Shown piece after piece: positions 1 through 7,584 of a DNA stretch of 64,000 nucleotides. The DNA is from Pseudomonas marvdashtae (lineage in GTDB: Bacteria > Pseudomonadota > Gammaproteobacteria > Pseudomonadales > Pseudomonadaceae): contig NZ_JABWQX020000001.1 of the NCBI RefSeq assembly GCF_014268655.2, forward strand, positions 2,510,001 to 2,574,000, read 5' to 3'. The notes under the pieces are model-generated. The model worked only from the letters and a program-made list of their open reading frames with translations. It searched no databases and was not told where the DNA came from. Position 1 is the stretch's first letter. Each line of letters begins with the position of its first letter. Both the position numbers and the translations under genes were made by a program.

Positions 1-963
1 CGCGGTTAGCGGCCGCTCCAGGCCGATGACGCCGATCAATTCCTGATTGGAACTGCTCCACCAATAGCCGTGGTCGTTGTCGACTTTGGCGCGCAGGCCG
101 GCGGCGCGGATGGACAACGGTTGCAGGCGCTCGCCCTTGGCGGCGTCGTGGACTTTGATATGCGGATAGCACAACCGAACACGGTCGCTGCTGGTGTTGA
201 AGTTGATGGCGCCCGCTGGCCCGCGCCCGGCCAGTACCTGTTGCACGGTGGTGCCGATGGGCGCGTCGATGTAGGCGATGCCGCCAACTTGGCCCGCCGC
301 GGCGCCCAGTTCGGCGGTCACTTCTTTCAAGGTGCTGAAGCCTGGGGCAATGAAGATCTTAGGGAAGAAGCCCAGTTGGTTGTAGCTGTCTTGGAAGGCT
401 TTCAGGCCGGTGCGCCGCCCAGCAGCGTTGACGGCGCCGATGATGTCTGTCGCGGTGACTTTGCTGGGATCGGCGTGGGTGTAGTCCACTTTGATCTGGG
501 CATTGGCGGCGATATTGCCCGCCGGCAACCGCCTGATGTGGCCCGAGAGCATGTCCACGTTGTAATCGGTGTTTTCTATATGTGTGACCAATCCGTCGGC
601 GGACTTCATTTGCAGCGTTTGCAGTCCGCCGTGTTCCAGTTGCAATAGATCGTTGGGGGCGAACTGTTGGTCTTGCTCTTCCACGGTGGCGCTGTGGATG
701 GCGGGATCGAGCACGTTGACGACCAGTACGGTGCCGACGCCGAAGTCGAAGACGCCTTGCAGGGCTTCGGGGATGGAGAAGCCTGTGATGTGCGGGCCGA
801 ACTGTGCGGCATGGATGTCGTTAAGGCATAGGGTCAGTTCGTTGATGGGGCCGGTGGGCGCGGTGCCGACAACGGCGATGACGGCGGATTTGACCACGCG
901 GATGGACCTGGGGCCGCGTTCGACTTCGGTGGTTTCGATGCCGTGTAGGTAGTTGGCGGGCAT
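1..963 (-). CDS. Phage tail sheath protein (Mu gpL-like), partial
   Basis: This frame starts at an ATG at 963 and stays open for 321 codons to the window edge, so the C-terminal part is missing (Mu gpL is about 495 residues). It starts MPANYLHGIETTEVERGPR and continues with VKSAVIAVVGTAPTGP, the usual N-terminus of contractile tail sheath proteins. Sheath subunits form the contractile outer tube of myovirus tails. It directly follows the DUF2635 gene, which is the Mu order (gp38 then L). Product confidence is high; the end is unknown. Confidence 0.9.
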   Translation of the reverse strand, partial: MPANYLHGIETTEVERGPRSIRVVKSAVIAVVGTAPTGPINELTLCLNDIHAAQFGPHITGFSIPEALQGVFDFGVGTVLVVNVLDPAIHSATVEEQDQQFAPNDLLQLEHGGLQTLQMKSADGLVTHIENTDYNVDMLSGHIRRLPAGNIAANAQIKVDYTHADPSKVTATDIIGAVNAAGRRTGLKAFQDSYNQLGFFPKIFIAPGFSTLKEVTAELGAAAGQVGGIAYIDAPIGTTVQQVLAGRGPAGAINFNTSSDRVRLCYPHIKVHDAAKGERLQPLSIRAAGLRAKVDNDHGYWWSSSNQELIGVIGLERPLTA

Positions 964-966
964 GGG

Positions 967-1212
967 TTATTCCTTAAGGGCGGATATTGATGGTGCTTGT
1001 ATTGCCTTTGCGGATGAGCCCGCTGGCAGGGGGTTGGCGTGGAACGGTTGCAGGTGTTTGAGGGCCAATAGGACGCGGGTGTATTCGTGATCGGCGGGCA
1101 TGCTGACCGGTTGGCCTGGGTGCAGGAGGACTTCGAGGCGTTCGCCGGTTTTGCCGACGCGTAGAGAGGCGCAACTGGGTGGCCCGGCGTAGCGGTAGGT
1201 GGTGAGTTTCAT
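967..1212 (-). CDS. DUF2635 family phage protein (Mu gp38-like)
   Basis: This is an 81-residue protein whose N-terminus (MKLTTYRYAGPPSCASLRVG) and VSMPADHEYTRVLLALKHLQP segment fit the short DUF2635 proteins of Mu-like phages. It sits between the DUF1834 and sheath genes, the position of gp38 in Mu. Its start overlaps the stop of the upstream DUF1834 gene by four bases, so translation is probably coupled. The molecular role in tail assembly is not established. Confidence 0.8.
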   Translation of the reverse strand: MKLTTYRYAGPPSCASLRVGKTGERLEVLLHPGQPVSMPADHEYTRVLLALKHLQPFHANPLPAGSSAKAIQAPSISALKE

Positions 1213-1691
1213 GGGTGCTCCTGAAGCTGGACGGAGGTCAGTTTTGGCCCGCTTTCGGGGGCCTGGGTTTGCAGGTGTGGGATGCCGGCGGCGAAATCTT
1301 GGGCGTACTGCCAGAGGCCGTTGTGATGCCCAATAAAGTGTTCGGAAACAGGACGGCAGGCCTGGTTGGCGTGCGGCGGATACCAGCCGGTGAGGCAGGT
1401 GCGGATGCGGTCAAGGTGACTGACGACGCCGTCTTTGCCGTTGAGTTGGCGGAACACCAACGTGAGGCGCAGCACCAGGTGACGCGCTTGGAAACAGGCG
1501 TCGGTGCTTTCTGAATGGCCGAAGGTGGATTTGCCGTAGGCGAGCAAGACGGCGCCGCGAGGATGGTTGAGCCGGTATTGCAACGGGTTTTCGGGGAACA
1601 GCTCGATCATCAGTTCGCGGCCGAGGTCGGCTTGAAGCCGGGCGAGCATGGCGTCGAGCAGTTGTTCGGTTTGGGTTTTGGCCGGCGTCAT
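1209..1691 (-). CDS. DUF1834 family protein (Mu gp37-like)
   Basis: A 160-residue protein starting MTPAKTQTEQLLDAMLARLQ. The pattern of an N-terminal helix followed by LRLTLVFRQLNGKDGVVSHLD and C-terminal HLQTQAP fits the DUF1834 (Mu gp37) family, which belongs to the head-tail joining/tail terminator segment of Mu-like phages. The ATG at 1691 was chosen because it overlaps the stop of the upstream DUF1320 gene by one base (TAATG). A longer in-frame extension would run through that gene and is not credible. Confidence 0.82.
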   Translation of the reverse strand: MTPAKTQTEQLLDAMLARLQADLGRELMIELFPENPLQYRLNHPRGAVLLAYGKSTFGHSESTDACFQARHLVLRLTLVFRQLNGKDGVVSHLDRIRTCLTGWYPPHANQACRPVSEHFIGHHNGLWQYAQDFAAGIPHLQTQAPESGPKLTSVQLQEHP

Positions 1692-2122
1692 TAATAGCGG
1701 TCCCACTGCTGGGCACCGAACTGTTGAGGGCGTGCGCGCACGCGGATCTCGCCCGGCTCTGGCACGGCCTGGCCGGTGGGTGTGCCGAGGGTGATGACGC
1801 CATCGCGGATGTTTTCCAACAGTTTGAGGGTGTCGTTGCGGCTGTCTTTGACGGCGTCGGGCAAGGCGCCCTCGGGGCGGCGTTGGTAGAGCCAATGGCG
1901 GGCCAGGTAGACCACGGCGTCGCGCAGGATGGTGGGCACCGGGTGGAGTGGCAGTTGATAGCGGCCGCGTAGGTAGCCGTCGACCAGTTCCTCGGCCTGA
2001 CGCACGCCGTCGTCGATGACGCTTTCGTTGGGTGCGGTGGCGGCCGGGTCGTCGTTGGAGAGCTGGGTAAGCGTCATCATCGGGATGGCCGTGCTGAGGT
2101 CGGCGCGGGTGCAGTAGCGCAT
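1691..2122 (-). CDS. DUF1320 family protein (Mu gp36-like)
   Basis: A 143-residue protein starting MRYCTRADLSTAIPMMTLTQLS. Family hallmarks are the N-terminal 'Y.t..dl....p...l.qLsnd', the central VIDDGVRQAEELVDGYLRGRYQLPL, and the DAVVYLARHWLYQRR helix. DUF1320 proteins (Mu gp36) are small helical head-completion or connector proteins. It lies four bases downstream of the capsid gene and overlaps the DUF1834 gene, within the leftward structural operon. Confidence 0.88.
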   Translation of the reverse strand: MRYCTRADLSTAIPMMTLTQLSNDDPAATAPNESVIDDGVRQAEELVDGYLRGRYQLPLHPVPTILRDAVVYLARHWLYQRRPEGALPDAVKDSRNDTLKLLENIRDGVITLGTPTGQAVPEPGEIRVRARPQQFGAQQWDRY

Positions 2123-2125
2123 GGC

Positions 2126-3106
2126 TCAGCCCACCTTCAATTCGACAAGGGCTTCGGGAAACAGGCACATGGCCAAGGGGTTGGCTTGGGCTTCCAGGTC
2201 CCAGCCTTTGCCCATCTTGCGTGGCTCAGCCTTGCTGTAGAACGCCTGGCCGAGGGTGTTGACGGTCTCGTTGTAGTTGGCCGGTGCGTTGAACAGACGG
2301 AACGCGCCGCGGGCCACAGGAAAGACCTGGGCGATGTCGGCCGGAATGAAGCGTTGGCCGCTGACGGTGACGTCGTATTCGATGTATTCGATGCCGCCGA
2401 AGGTGAAGCCCGAGCGCATGTCGCCACCTAGACGATCTTGGGCCGCCTGGTAGTGGGCAAAAGCTTCTTTGACGTTGGCATGGTCGGTGAAGGCGTCAAA
2501 CCAGTCTGGCCCGCACAAGGCGCGAAAGCCGGTGACCATGACGCCGCCGAGTTTGGATTCGGCGTGGCGCTTGGCGTCGAGACAGGCTTTGCGCACGTTG
2601 GTGTCGGGGTTGCTGAGGGCGACGGTGACCTTCTTTTGTTTGACGTTGAATTCATCAAAGAGGTCGGTCAACAGCGAGCCGTCGGCGTCCAGCAGCTGGC
2701 CACGCAGTGCGCCTACGCGTTGGAATTCGCGGGTGGCTTCGATGCTGTTTTTGAGTTCTTGCAGGTGGTCGTTGACGACGGTGACGACGGGCGCGGTGGC
2801 GCTTTCCTGGCCGAAGGCGGCGATGCCTTGTAGCTGGCTGGGCAGGATGGAACTGCTGACCGGTAGGTGCAGGGTTTCGAAGGTGCGACGTTTGCGTTTT
2901 CGGTCTTCGAGCGGCGCCGGGTCGTCGTTGCGTGAAGTGTTGGGCACGAGCACCAGGCGGCCTTCGCGCTCGTCGATGATGACGCTGGTGCTGGTGACGC
3001 CTTTTTCGTCGAACAGGCCCATGGCGCCAACCTTACCGGGGATGGCCGGGAGTTTGTTTATGGCGGCGGTGAGGTTGGCGACGCTGAACAGGTCTGGCAG
3101 GTTCAT
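2126..3106 (-). CDS. Major capsid protein, lambda gpE family
   Basis: A 326-residue protein starting MNLPDLFSVANLTAAINKLP. The N-terminal region with TSTSVIIDEREGRLVLVPNT, the central GALRGQLLDADGSLLTDLFDEF, and the C-terminal GKGWDLEAQANPLAMCLFPEALVEL are typical of the lambda gpE type of HK97-fold capsid. It forms the procapsid lattice. The gene follows a lambda gpD-like decoration gene, so the head module is lambda-like although terminase, portal and tail are Mu-like. Length is as expected for gpE (about 340). Confidence 0.92.
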   Translation of the reverse strand: MNLPDLFSVANLTAAINKLPAIPGKVGAMGLFDEKGVTSTSVIIDEREGRLVLVPNTSRNDDPAPLEDRKRKRRTFETLHLPVSSSILPSQLQGIAAFGQESATAPVVTVVNDHLQELKNSIEATREFQRVGALRGQLLDADGSLLTDLFDEFNVKQKKVTVALSNPDTNVRKACLDAKRHAESKLGGVMVTGFRALCGPDWFDAFTDHANVKEAFAHYQAAQDRLGGDMRSGFTFGGIEYIEYDVTVSGQRFIPADIAQVFPVARGAFRLFNAPANYNETVNTLGQAFYSKAEPRKMGKGWDLEAQANPLAMCLFPEALVELKVG

Positions 3107-3118
3107 GGCGGGCTCCGG

Positions 3119-3487
3119 TTAGAGGGTTGCGCGGGCGACGATGCCCAGGGCATTGAGTTCGTCGAGGGCGGCGGCTTGCTGGGCTGGGGTGATGCCGGAG
3201 GGCCAGACCAGGTGCGCTATGGCGAGGACGGCGCCGCGGGCGATGACCACGCCGGGTTGATCGCCAGCCGTGGCGTCTACGCGCTCGGCCAGGACGGCGG
3301 CGGCTTTTTTGGCGGTGCCGCTGCCGGCGGGGTCGAAGGCTTGGTATTTGCCGGCGACTTTGGCGAGCACTTGACCGAGTGGGTAGTCGGTGCCGGCGAG
3401 CAAGGTGACGTTGCTTTTGGTCCAGCCGGGGCTGACTTGGAGCAGCAGTAAGTCGCCCAGGTCTTTGGGTTGGTTGAAGGTGGCCAT
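3119..3487 (-). CDS. Head decoration protein, lambda gpD family
   Basis: A 122-residue protein with LLLLQVSPGWTKSNVTLLAGTDYPLGQVLAKV near the N-terminus and VVIARGAVLAIAHLVWP in the C-terminal half. This is the layout of head decoration proteins that bind the threefold axes of the expanded capsid and stabilise it. The gene lies 12 bases upstream of the gpE-type capsid gene, the standard D-E order. Confidence 0.9.
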   Translation of the reverse strand: MATFNQPKDLGDLLLLQVSPGWTKSNVTLLAGTDYPLGQVLAKVAGKYQAFDPAGSGTAKKAAAVLAERVDATAGDQPGVVIARGAVLAIAHLVWPSGITPAQQAAALDELNALGIVARATL

Positions 3488-3495
3488 GGGGGTTC

Positions 3496-4332
3496 CTAGC
3501 GTTGGGCGCGGGCGGCGGCATCGGCGAGTAAAGGATTGGTGAGTGCGACATCGGGTTGGCCGGTGCGCGCCTTGGTGGCGACTTCGGTGAAGCTGACGGT
3601 GTTGGTCAGGTCTTTGAACAGGGTCTTGAGGCCAGCGCTTAGGGGCTGGCGCTGGTCGCCTTCGCCGAATGCCAAGGGGGTTGTGCCGGATTGCACGGCG
3701 TCGAGGGCGGCTATGACGACTGGGGCGTGCAGCGGCTTCATGCCGGCGGCGACGAGTTGTTCGGCGTACGCGACGCTGGCGCTGTGGAGGGTTTGTTGGG
3801 CGGCGATACGGGCGGCGTTTTCGCGTTGGGCGAGTTCGGCTTTTAGGCGTTTGTTCTCTGCTTCTAATGCACTGGCGCAGGACACGAGTTGGGGGCCGCC
3901 TTCGCTGAATTCGATAACGCCGGGTTCACCTTCGGCCAGTTCGATGGGGCGCAGGCCTTTTACGGCAGGTGGTTGGGCGCCGAGGAAGCCGACGTGGCGC
4001 AGGTAGTAGACGCCGGGCACGGGGTTGTTGGCGGCGGTTGGGTGGTAGAAGGACGCGGAGATTTTCTTGTAGCTGCCCTTGGCGATTTGCTCGGCGAAGG
4101 AGGCGTCGATTTGTTGGGGTTCGGCGATGAGGCCGTGGGCGGTGGCGGATAGGGACTTGACCCAGCCGGCGGCTGGGGCGTCGTGTTGGGGGTGACCGAT
4201 GACCAGCGGGGCTTCGTGGAGCGACGGGTTGTAGGCGGCGACGGTGGCGGTTAGGTCGGCTTCGGTGAAGTTGTAGGTGGTGCCGCATTGGGCGGTGTGG
4301 GTGCCGGGTTTGAAGATGTGGAGTGGGGTCAT
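3496..4332 (-). CDS. Phage head maturation protease/scaffold (Mu gpI-like)
   Basis: A 278-residue protein. The N-terminal half (HIFKPGTHTAQCGTTYNFTEADL, LVIGHPQHDAPAAGWVKSL, KKISASFYHP) fits the protease domain of Mu-like I proteins. The central part, with ALEAENKRLKAELAQREN, is a coiled coil followed by a helical region, as expected for the scaffold that is often fused to or overlaps the protease. It is the first gene of the protease-decoration-capsid segment. A 23-bp repeat shared with the lysis operon lies 55 bases upstream, so it probably has its own late promoter, like the Mu P-I promoter. Confidence 0.85.
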   Translation of the reverse strand: MTPLHIFKPGTHTAQCGTTYNFTEADLTATVAAYNPSLHEAPLVIGHPQHDAPAAGWVKSLSATAHGLIAEPQQIDASFAEQIAKGSYKKISASFYHPTAANNPVPGVYYLRHVGFLGAQPPAVKGLRPIELAEGEPGVIEFSEGGPQLVSCASALEAENKRLKAELAQRENAARIAAQQTLHSASVAYAEQLVAAGMKPLHAPVVIAALDAVQSGTTPLAFGEGDQRQPLSAGLKTLFKDLTNTVSFTEVATKARTGQPDVALTNPLLADAAARAQR

Positions 4333-4387
4333 GGGGCTGCGCTTTGGTGGAGATGGTGTGCGCAGCTTGGGATGAGGTATGTGGTTA

Positions 4388-4410
4388 GGCTTTTAATCGG
4401 GTTTAAGGAG
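4388..4410 (-). promoter_or_regulatory. Candidate late promoter/activator box, copy 1
   Basis: This 23-bp segment is identical to 19472-19494. It contains TTAA-N6-TTAA (4393-4406). Both copies lie upstream of leftward late operons. In Mu the late activator C binds a TTAT-N6-ATAA site in front of late operons, including the one starting with gene I. This copy precedes the gpI homologue by 55 bases. Calling it an activator site is inference. A shared -10 element at a fixed spacing downstream of the two copies was not found. Confidence 0.6.
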
Positions 4411-4529
4411 TCGATGTAGCAGCGAGAGATCGCTTGGGGGTGGGCCAAAATTGCATAGTAAAAGGAGTGGCTCTATCCAGGCCACTCCCCTCGGATCGAC
4501 TAGCGACGCCAAACCGCGTGGTTTTTTGG

Positions 4530-5492
4530 TTAAACGCTATGGTCTACCGGTGCGAATTCCGCTCTCACGAAGTATGTTTTTTCTTCAGTTTCGAGATTCG
4601 AAATACCAGCCTGTGCGCCGACTTTGGCTAGTTTCGCTTTGACTGACAGTTCGAAGTTTTTGTCTGTCGAGAAGGAGGTGCTCTCTTTAATTTCTAGAGA
4701 CGCTGTCAGACAGCTACCCACTTCGCGGGCGAACACGACCGCTTTCCAGGATGGCTCATAAGAAAGCCAAAAAAAGTTTTCACGATCGACTTTGCTATCT
4801 GCTTTCCAAGGCCGGCCAGTTAACGAGAACTCACGAGTATCCAATGTGTCAGTATCGCGTTCGGTTTTACCCTTATAACTGACGTCGCCACTACCCATAG
4901 GGCCACCTTGTACCGATGCTCCTGCGGTGACGGAGCTGCGGGTTTTATCCGAGGCTTTCTTGGTGATGCTGATTTTGGTCGCTCCGAGATGGACCAATAG
5001 CTTGATTAGTTCCGACTCGCGCTCCTCCAGTAGGATTGCGTCGTAGCTATCACTCGGGATGTAGAGATTTCCGTTATCTGGGGTCGAGTAGTCAGACAGG
5101 GGGTGTTTACGGTAAGCCTTACCAACGACGGGGTGCCCGGGCTGGAAGCGGTAGCCAGCCTCTTTCGCTTGGCTGCGGGACAATGAGTGATGTTGTATGT
5201 AGGCGGTGAGTAAACGTGTTTCTTCTGGTATAGCTGCGCCTGATTCTTCGGGTGTGGCGCTGCGATCTTTATCGGCGAACGATTCGCTAACGCTGGCCAC
5301 ACCCAAGATTAATGGTAGTAAAGGAGTGAACAACGACGCCGCAGCTATAGCCGCTGCTGAGTACGCTGGTCTCGCTGCAGATAGTGATGTGTCTTGACCC
5401 GAGATTGTGAAGTTTGGGGTGTAGCCCGTGCCATCTTTTGGGGTGGAGGCTGATGCGAATTGGTCTTCAACGATGTAGATAAGATCTAGCAT
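4530..5492 (-). CDS. Unrecognised cargo protein, possibly beta-rich
   Basis: A 320-residue protein that I do not recognise. The ATG at 5492 is preceded by AAGGAG with eight bases of spacing; a GTG three codons upstream overlaps that site and is less likely. Residues about 40-70 (AARPAYSAAAIAAASLFTPLLPLILGVASV) are hydrophobic and could cross or insert into a membrane. The C-terminal half has alternating polar/apolar stretches rich in Ser, Thr, Lys and Gly (about 190-215 and 270-312), as in membrane-inserting beta hairpins. It is followed by the phage protease gene and is divergent from the gene pair at 5854. It may be an accessory effector or a toxin. Confidence 0.75.
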   Translation of the reverse strand: MLDLIYIVEDQFASASTPKDGTGYTPNFTISGQDTSLSAARPAYSAAAIAAASLFTPLLPLILGVASVSESFADKDRSATPEESGAAIPEETRLLTAYIQHHSLSRSQAKEAGYRFQPGHPVVGKAYRKHPLSDYSTPDNGNLYIPSDSYDAILLEERESELIKLLVHLGATKISITKKASDKTRSSVTAGASVQGGPMGSGDVSYKGKTERDTDTLDTREFSLTGRPWKADSKVDRENFFWLSYEPSWKAVVFAREVGSCLTASLEIKESTSFSTDKNFELSVKAKLAKVGAQAGISNLETEEKTYFVRAEFAPVDHSV

Positions 5493-5853
5493 TGGACACA
5501 CTCCTTGTAGGCCAAACGCTTGTTGGCCAAGCCGTAATTTTGTGGCCGCTTCCTAGCAAGGGAAGTTTTTTTATCCCTCTGTGTCGGCCTAACTCCACGA
5601 ATCTTGATGGGCTGTCAGCCAGGTCGCCGTATGCGCAGTTCTGGTTGTATTGGGGCTGTTGCAAGCTTAGTGAGATGACCAAATTATTGCTCAAATGAGA
5701 TAGGCTTGGCATCGCGATGGGATCTATTGGTGCGCAATGCCGCTGTCAGGCTTTATAAAGCGTTTACGACTCGCTGATAGTTTCAGCGCGACTCGACGTG
5801 AGGGCAACCGGTGAACGTAGCGAGGTAGAGCTCCTACGAATAGCGCTCTATGC
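5493..5853. other. Divergent intergenic region in prophage cargo
   Basis: A 361-base gap between two divergent cargo genes, so it should hold promoters for both. A GGCCAA/TTGGCC inverted repeat with seven bases between the arms (5510-5528) lies just upstream of the leftward gene and could be an operator. No convincing gene or mobile element was seen. Confidence 0.4.
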
Positions 5854-6552
5854 ATGAAAATTTGGAGCAAAAAGCGTATGAATTTGGGAAGCCCTGACGC
5901 GTACATCAGTTTGGTTTCAGGCCTTGTAGGGGCATTTGTTGGCGGATTCTTTACGTTGAAGGGGGCGACTAATGCTCATAAATTGGCGCTGAAGAAAGAG
6001 GAAACTGCGGACAGAGAGAGGATGATTACGACGTTAATGCTTCTGCGTACCGAGATTGCCGGTGCTTGGGAGTTATTCATGGAAGAATGCGGCGATGAAC
6101 TGTCGAAGCCCGCTGGGGGCGCACCTTTTTTGAATATATTACCAGTTGGGAAAAATCCGTTTCCTATTTTCGACTCGGGACCGCCAGCCCTGAACCTTCT
6201 ACCGCGAGAGCTGGCAAAGGATGTCGTTCACTTCTATATGCGCGCAAAAGGATTAATCGCTACGATCGAAATGAACAACCACGATTATGAGCAAGCTCTC
6301 CAATATGCTCGAGTACTTTTGATCAACCATGCAGAGCGTGCTCAGAAGGACGGCGAAGAATTCCCTGATGAGAAACATGACCAACTGTTTAACGGCGGCG
6401 TAGATTTCATGGCCGGCCAGCTAGGCATGGGCGATACCGCTGAAGCAATTCGATCGCTTGCGCAAGAGCTGACGCCTATTGTGAAACGCATCACTACAGA
6501 AGTAGATGAGCTTTTTTTCTCGCTTTCCGACAACCAGAAACGGACGAACTGA
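5854..6552 (+). CDS. Membrane-anchored cargo protein, unknown function
   Basis: A 232-residue protein, not recognised. Residues about 14-36 (AYISLVSGLVGAFVGGFFTLKG) form one N-terminal glycine-rich membrane helix, followed by a basic, coiled-coil-like stretch (KLALKKEETADRERMITTLM) and a long soluble helical domain. The topology is probably one membrane anchor with a cytoplasmic body. The stop overlaps the start of the GNAT-like gene by one base (TGATG), so the two are co-translated and probably act together. An ATG at codon 9 is an alternative start. Confidence 0.78.
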   Translation: MKIWSKKRMNLGSPDAYISLVSGLVGAFVGGFFTLKGATNAHKLALKKEETADRERMITTLMLLRTEIAGAWELFMEECGDELSKPAGGAPFLNILPVGKNPFPIFDSGPPALNLLPRELAKDVVHFYMRAKGLIATIEMNNHDYEQALQYARVLLINHAERAQKDGEEFPDEKHDQLFNGGVDFMAGQLGMGDTAEAIRSLAQELTPIVKRITTEVDELFFSLSDNQKRTN

Positions 6553-7373
6553 TGGCTCTGCCTTCTTTTGATAGGGCTTGGCCTGAGCGAAAAGGCATGA
6601 AGCCCCGCATTTTGGTGCTGGAGATCAGAGATAAAGATCGCGTTGAAGCGTCGCCACTTTGCTGGATTGTAGTCGAGCGCGAAGAAAAGTACGAACGTGA
6701 TTCTAACGGTGAAATCTGCAGTGCCTCAATCCGCTTGTCGTATCGAAGAATCACGGGTAAGCACCCTTCTTACGAGAGTGGACATGGCCAATTTGACAGC
6801 AGCTATTCGCGCTTTTTCAATACAGTCTCTCTTACGTCTTCTTCAATAGCCACTGGTTCGGTATACCTCGGACTGCCAGAATTGCATGGACAACGGATTG
6901 GCACTTATTTGATGAACGTCATCGTTGAATGGGTGCAGCAGTGGCCTGACGCCGCCGTTAATCCGGTTGAACTGCGGATGGGACAGGCACGCGCCGATAA
7001 TAAGGCGCGACGTAACCGGTTTTACGAGCAGTTTGGCTTGGAATTTGATTACGTTGATTCGGGAAAGCGCGAAGGCCTGTCACGTCCGATGCAGGTTCGG
7101 GCGCTAAACGTGGTTGAAACATGGAAGAAGAATATCTTCGAACACACGATGTTCGACCACTTGGCGGAGCGTTTGGACGCAGTGGAATCTGCACAGGCGA
7201 AGTTGGCAGCACTCAACCGTGCCTTTGTGTGTTTGCGCGAGGAACAGAAAAATGCGGAAGCGCGGCCGTTTCGCTGGGCCATAAAAAGGCTGTATAACCA
7301 GAGCCGCGGGCTGGTGACGGCCGGGCTAATCCTAGCGGTTTGCATCAGTCTGTTCTGGTTCAAAACGAGGTAG
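6552..7373 (+). CDS. GNAT-like acetyltransferase with C-terminal membrane anchor
   Basis: A 273-residue protein. The GNAT signature is visible at about 113-128 (LHGQRIGTYLMNVIVEW, the acetyl-CoA loop Q-x-x-G-x) and about 148-163 (DNKARRNRFYEQFGLEF, the usual motif B with FYE-FG). An amphipathic coiled segment follows (about 200-235). The protein ends in one hydrophobic helix (GLVTAGLILAVCISLFWFKTR), so it looks tail-anchored. The substrate is unknown. It is translationally coupled to the membrane protein upstream. A tail-anchored GNAT is unusual; a toxin or protein-modifying defence role is only inference. Confidence 0.75.
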   Translation: MALPSFDRAWPERKGMKPRILVLEIRDKDRVEASPLCWIVVEREEKYERDSNGEICSASIRLSYRRITGKHPSYESGHGQFDSSYSRFFNTVSLTSSSIATGSVYLGLPELHGQRIGTYLMNVIVEWVQQWPDAAVNPVELRMGQARADNKARRNRFYEQFGLEFDYVDSGKREGLSRPMQVRALNVVETWKKNIFEHTMFDHLAERLDAVESAQAKLAALNRAFVCLREEQKNAEARPFRWAIKRLYNQSRGLVTAGLILAVCISLFWFKTR

Positions 7374-7584
7374 CAGTTGCGCCTCTGGTTCGGCTCCGCA
7401 GTGAACAGTGCGGAGGCTTGAGCATATAAAGGCAGGGAACCATGCAAGTCTTGTGGCATCAAGCCAACCCTTTACAGTCGCTATCTGTACCGTATGGATG
7501 GTGTGTAGAGCGGTAAATTGCCGCTCTGGAGAGGCGCTCCCGGCTCAGCGGAAGCTGATGTTTCTAACAACAACACAGTATTCG

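Noticed and set aside
1692..2168. N-terminal extension of the DUF1834 gene reading through the DUF1320 gene
   Set aside because: Runs out of frame through a well-supported gene; the ATG at 1691 explains the DUF1834 protein.
7507..7527. AGAGCGG/CCGCTCT hairpin after the GNAT-like gene as terminator
   Set aside because: Stem is only seven bp with no T run; kept only as a weak hint.
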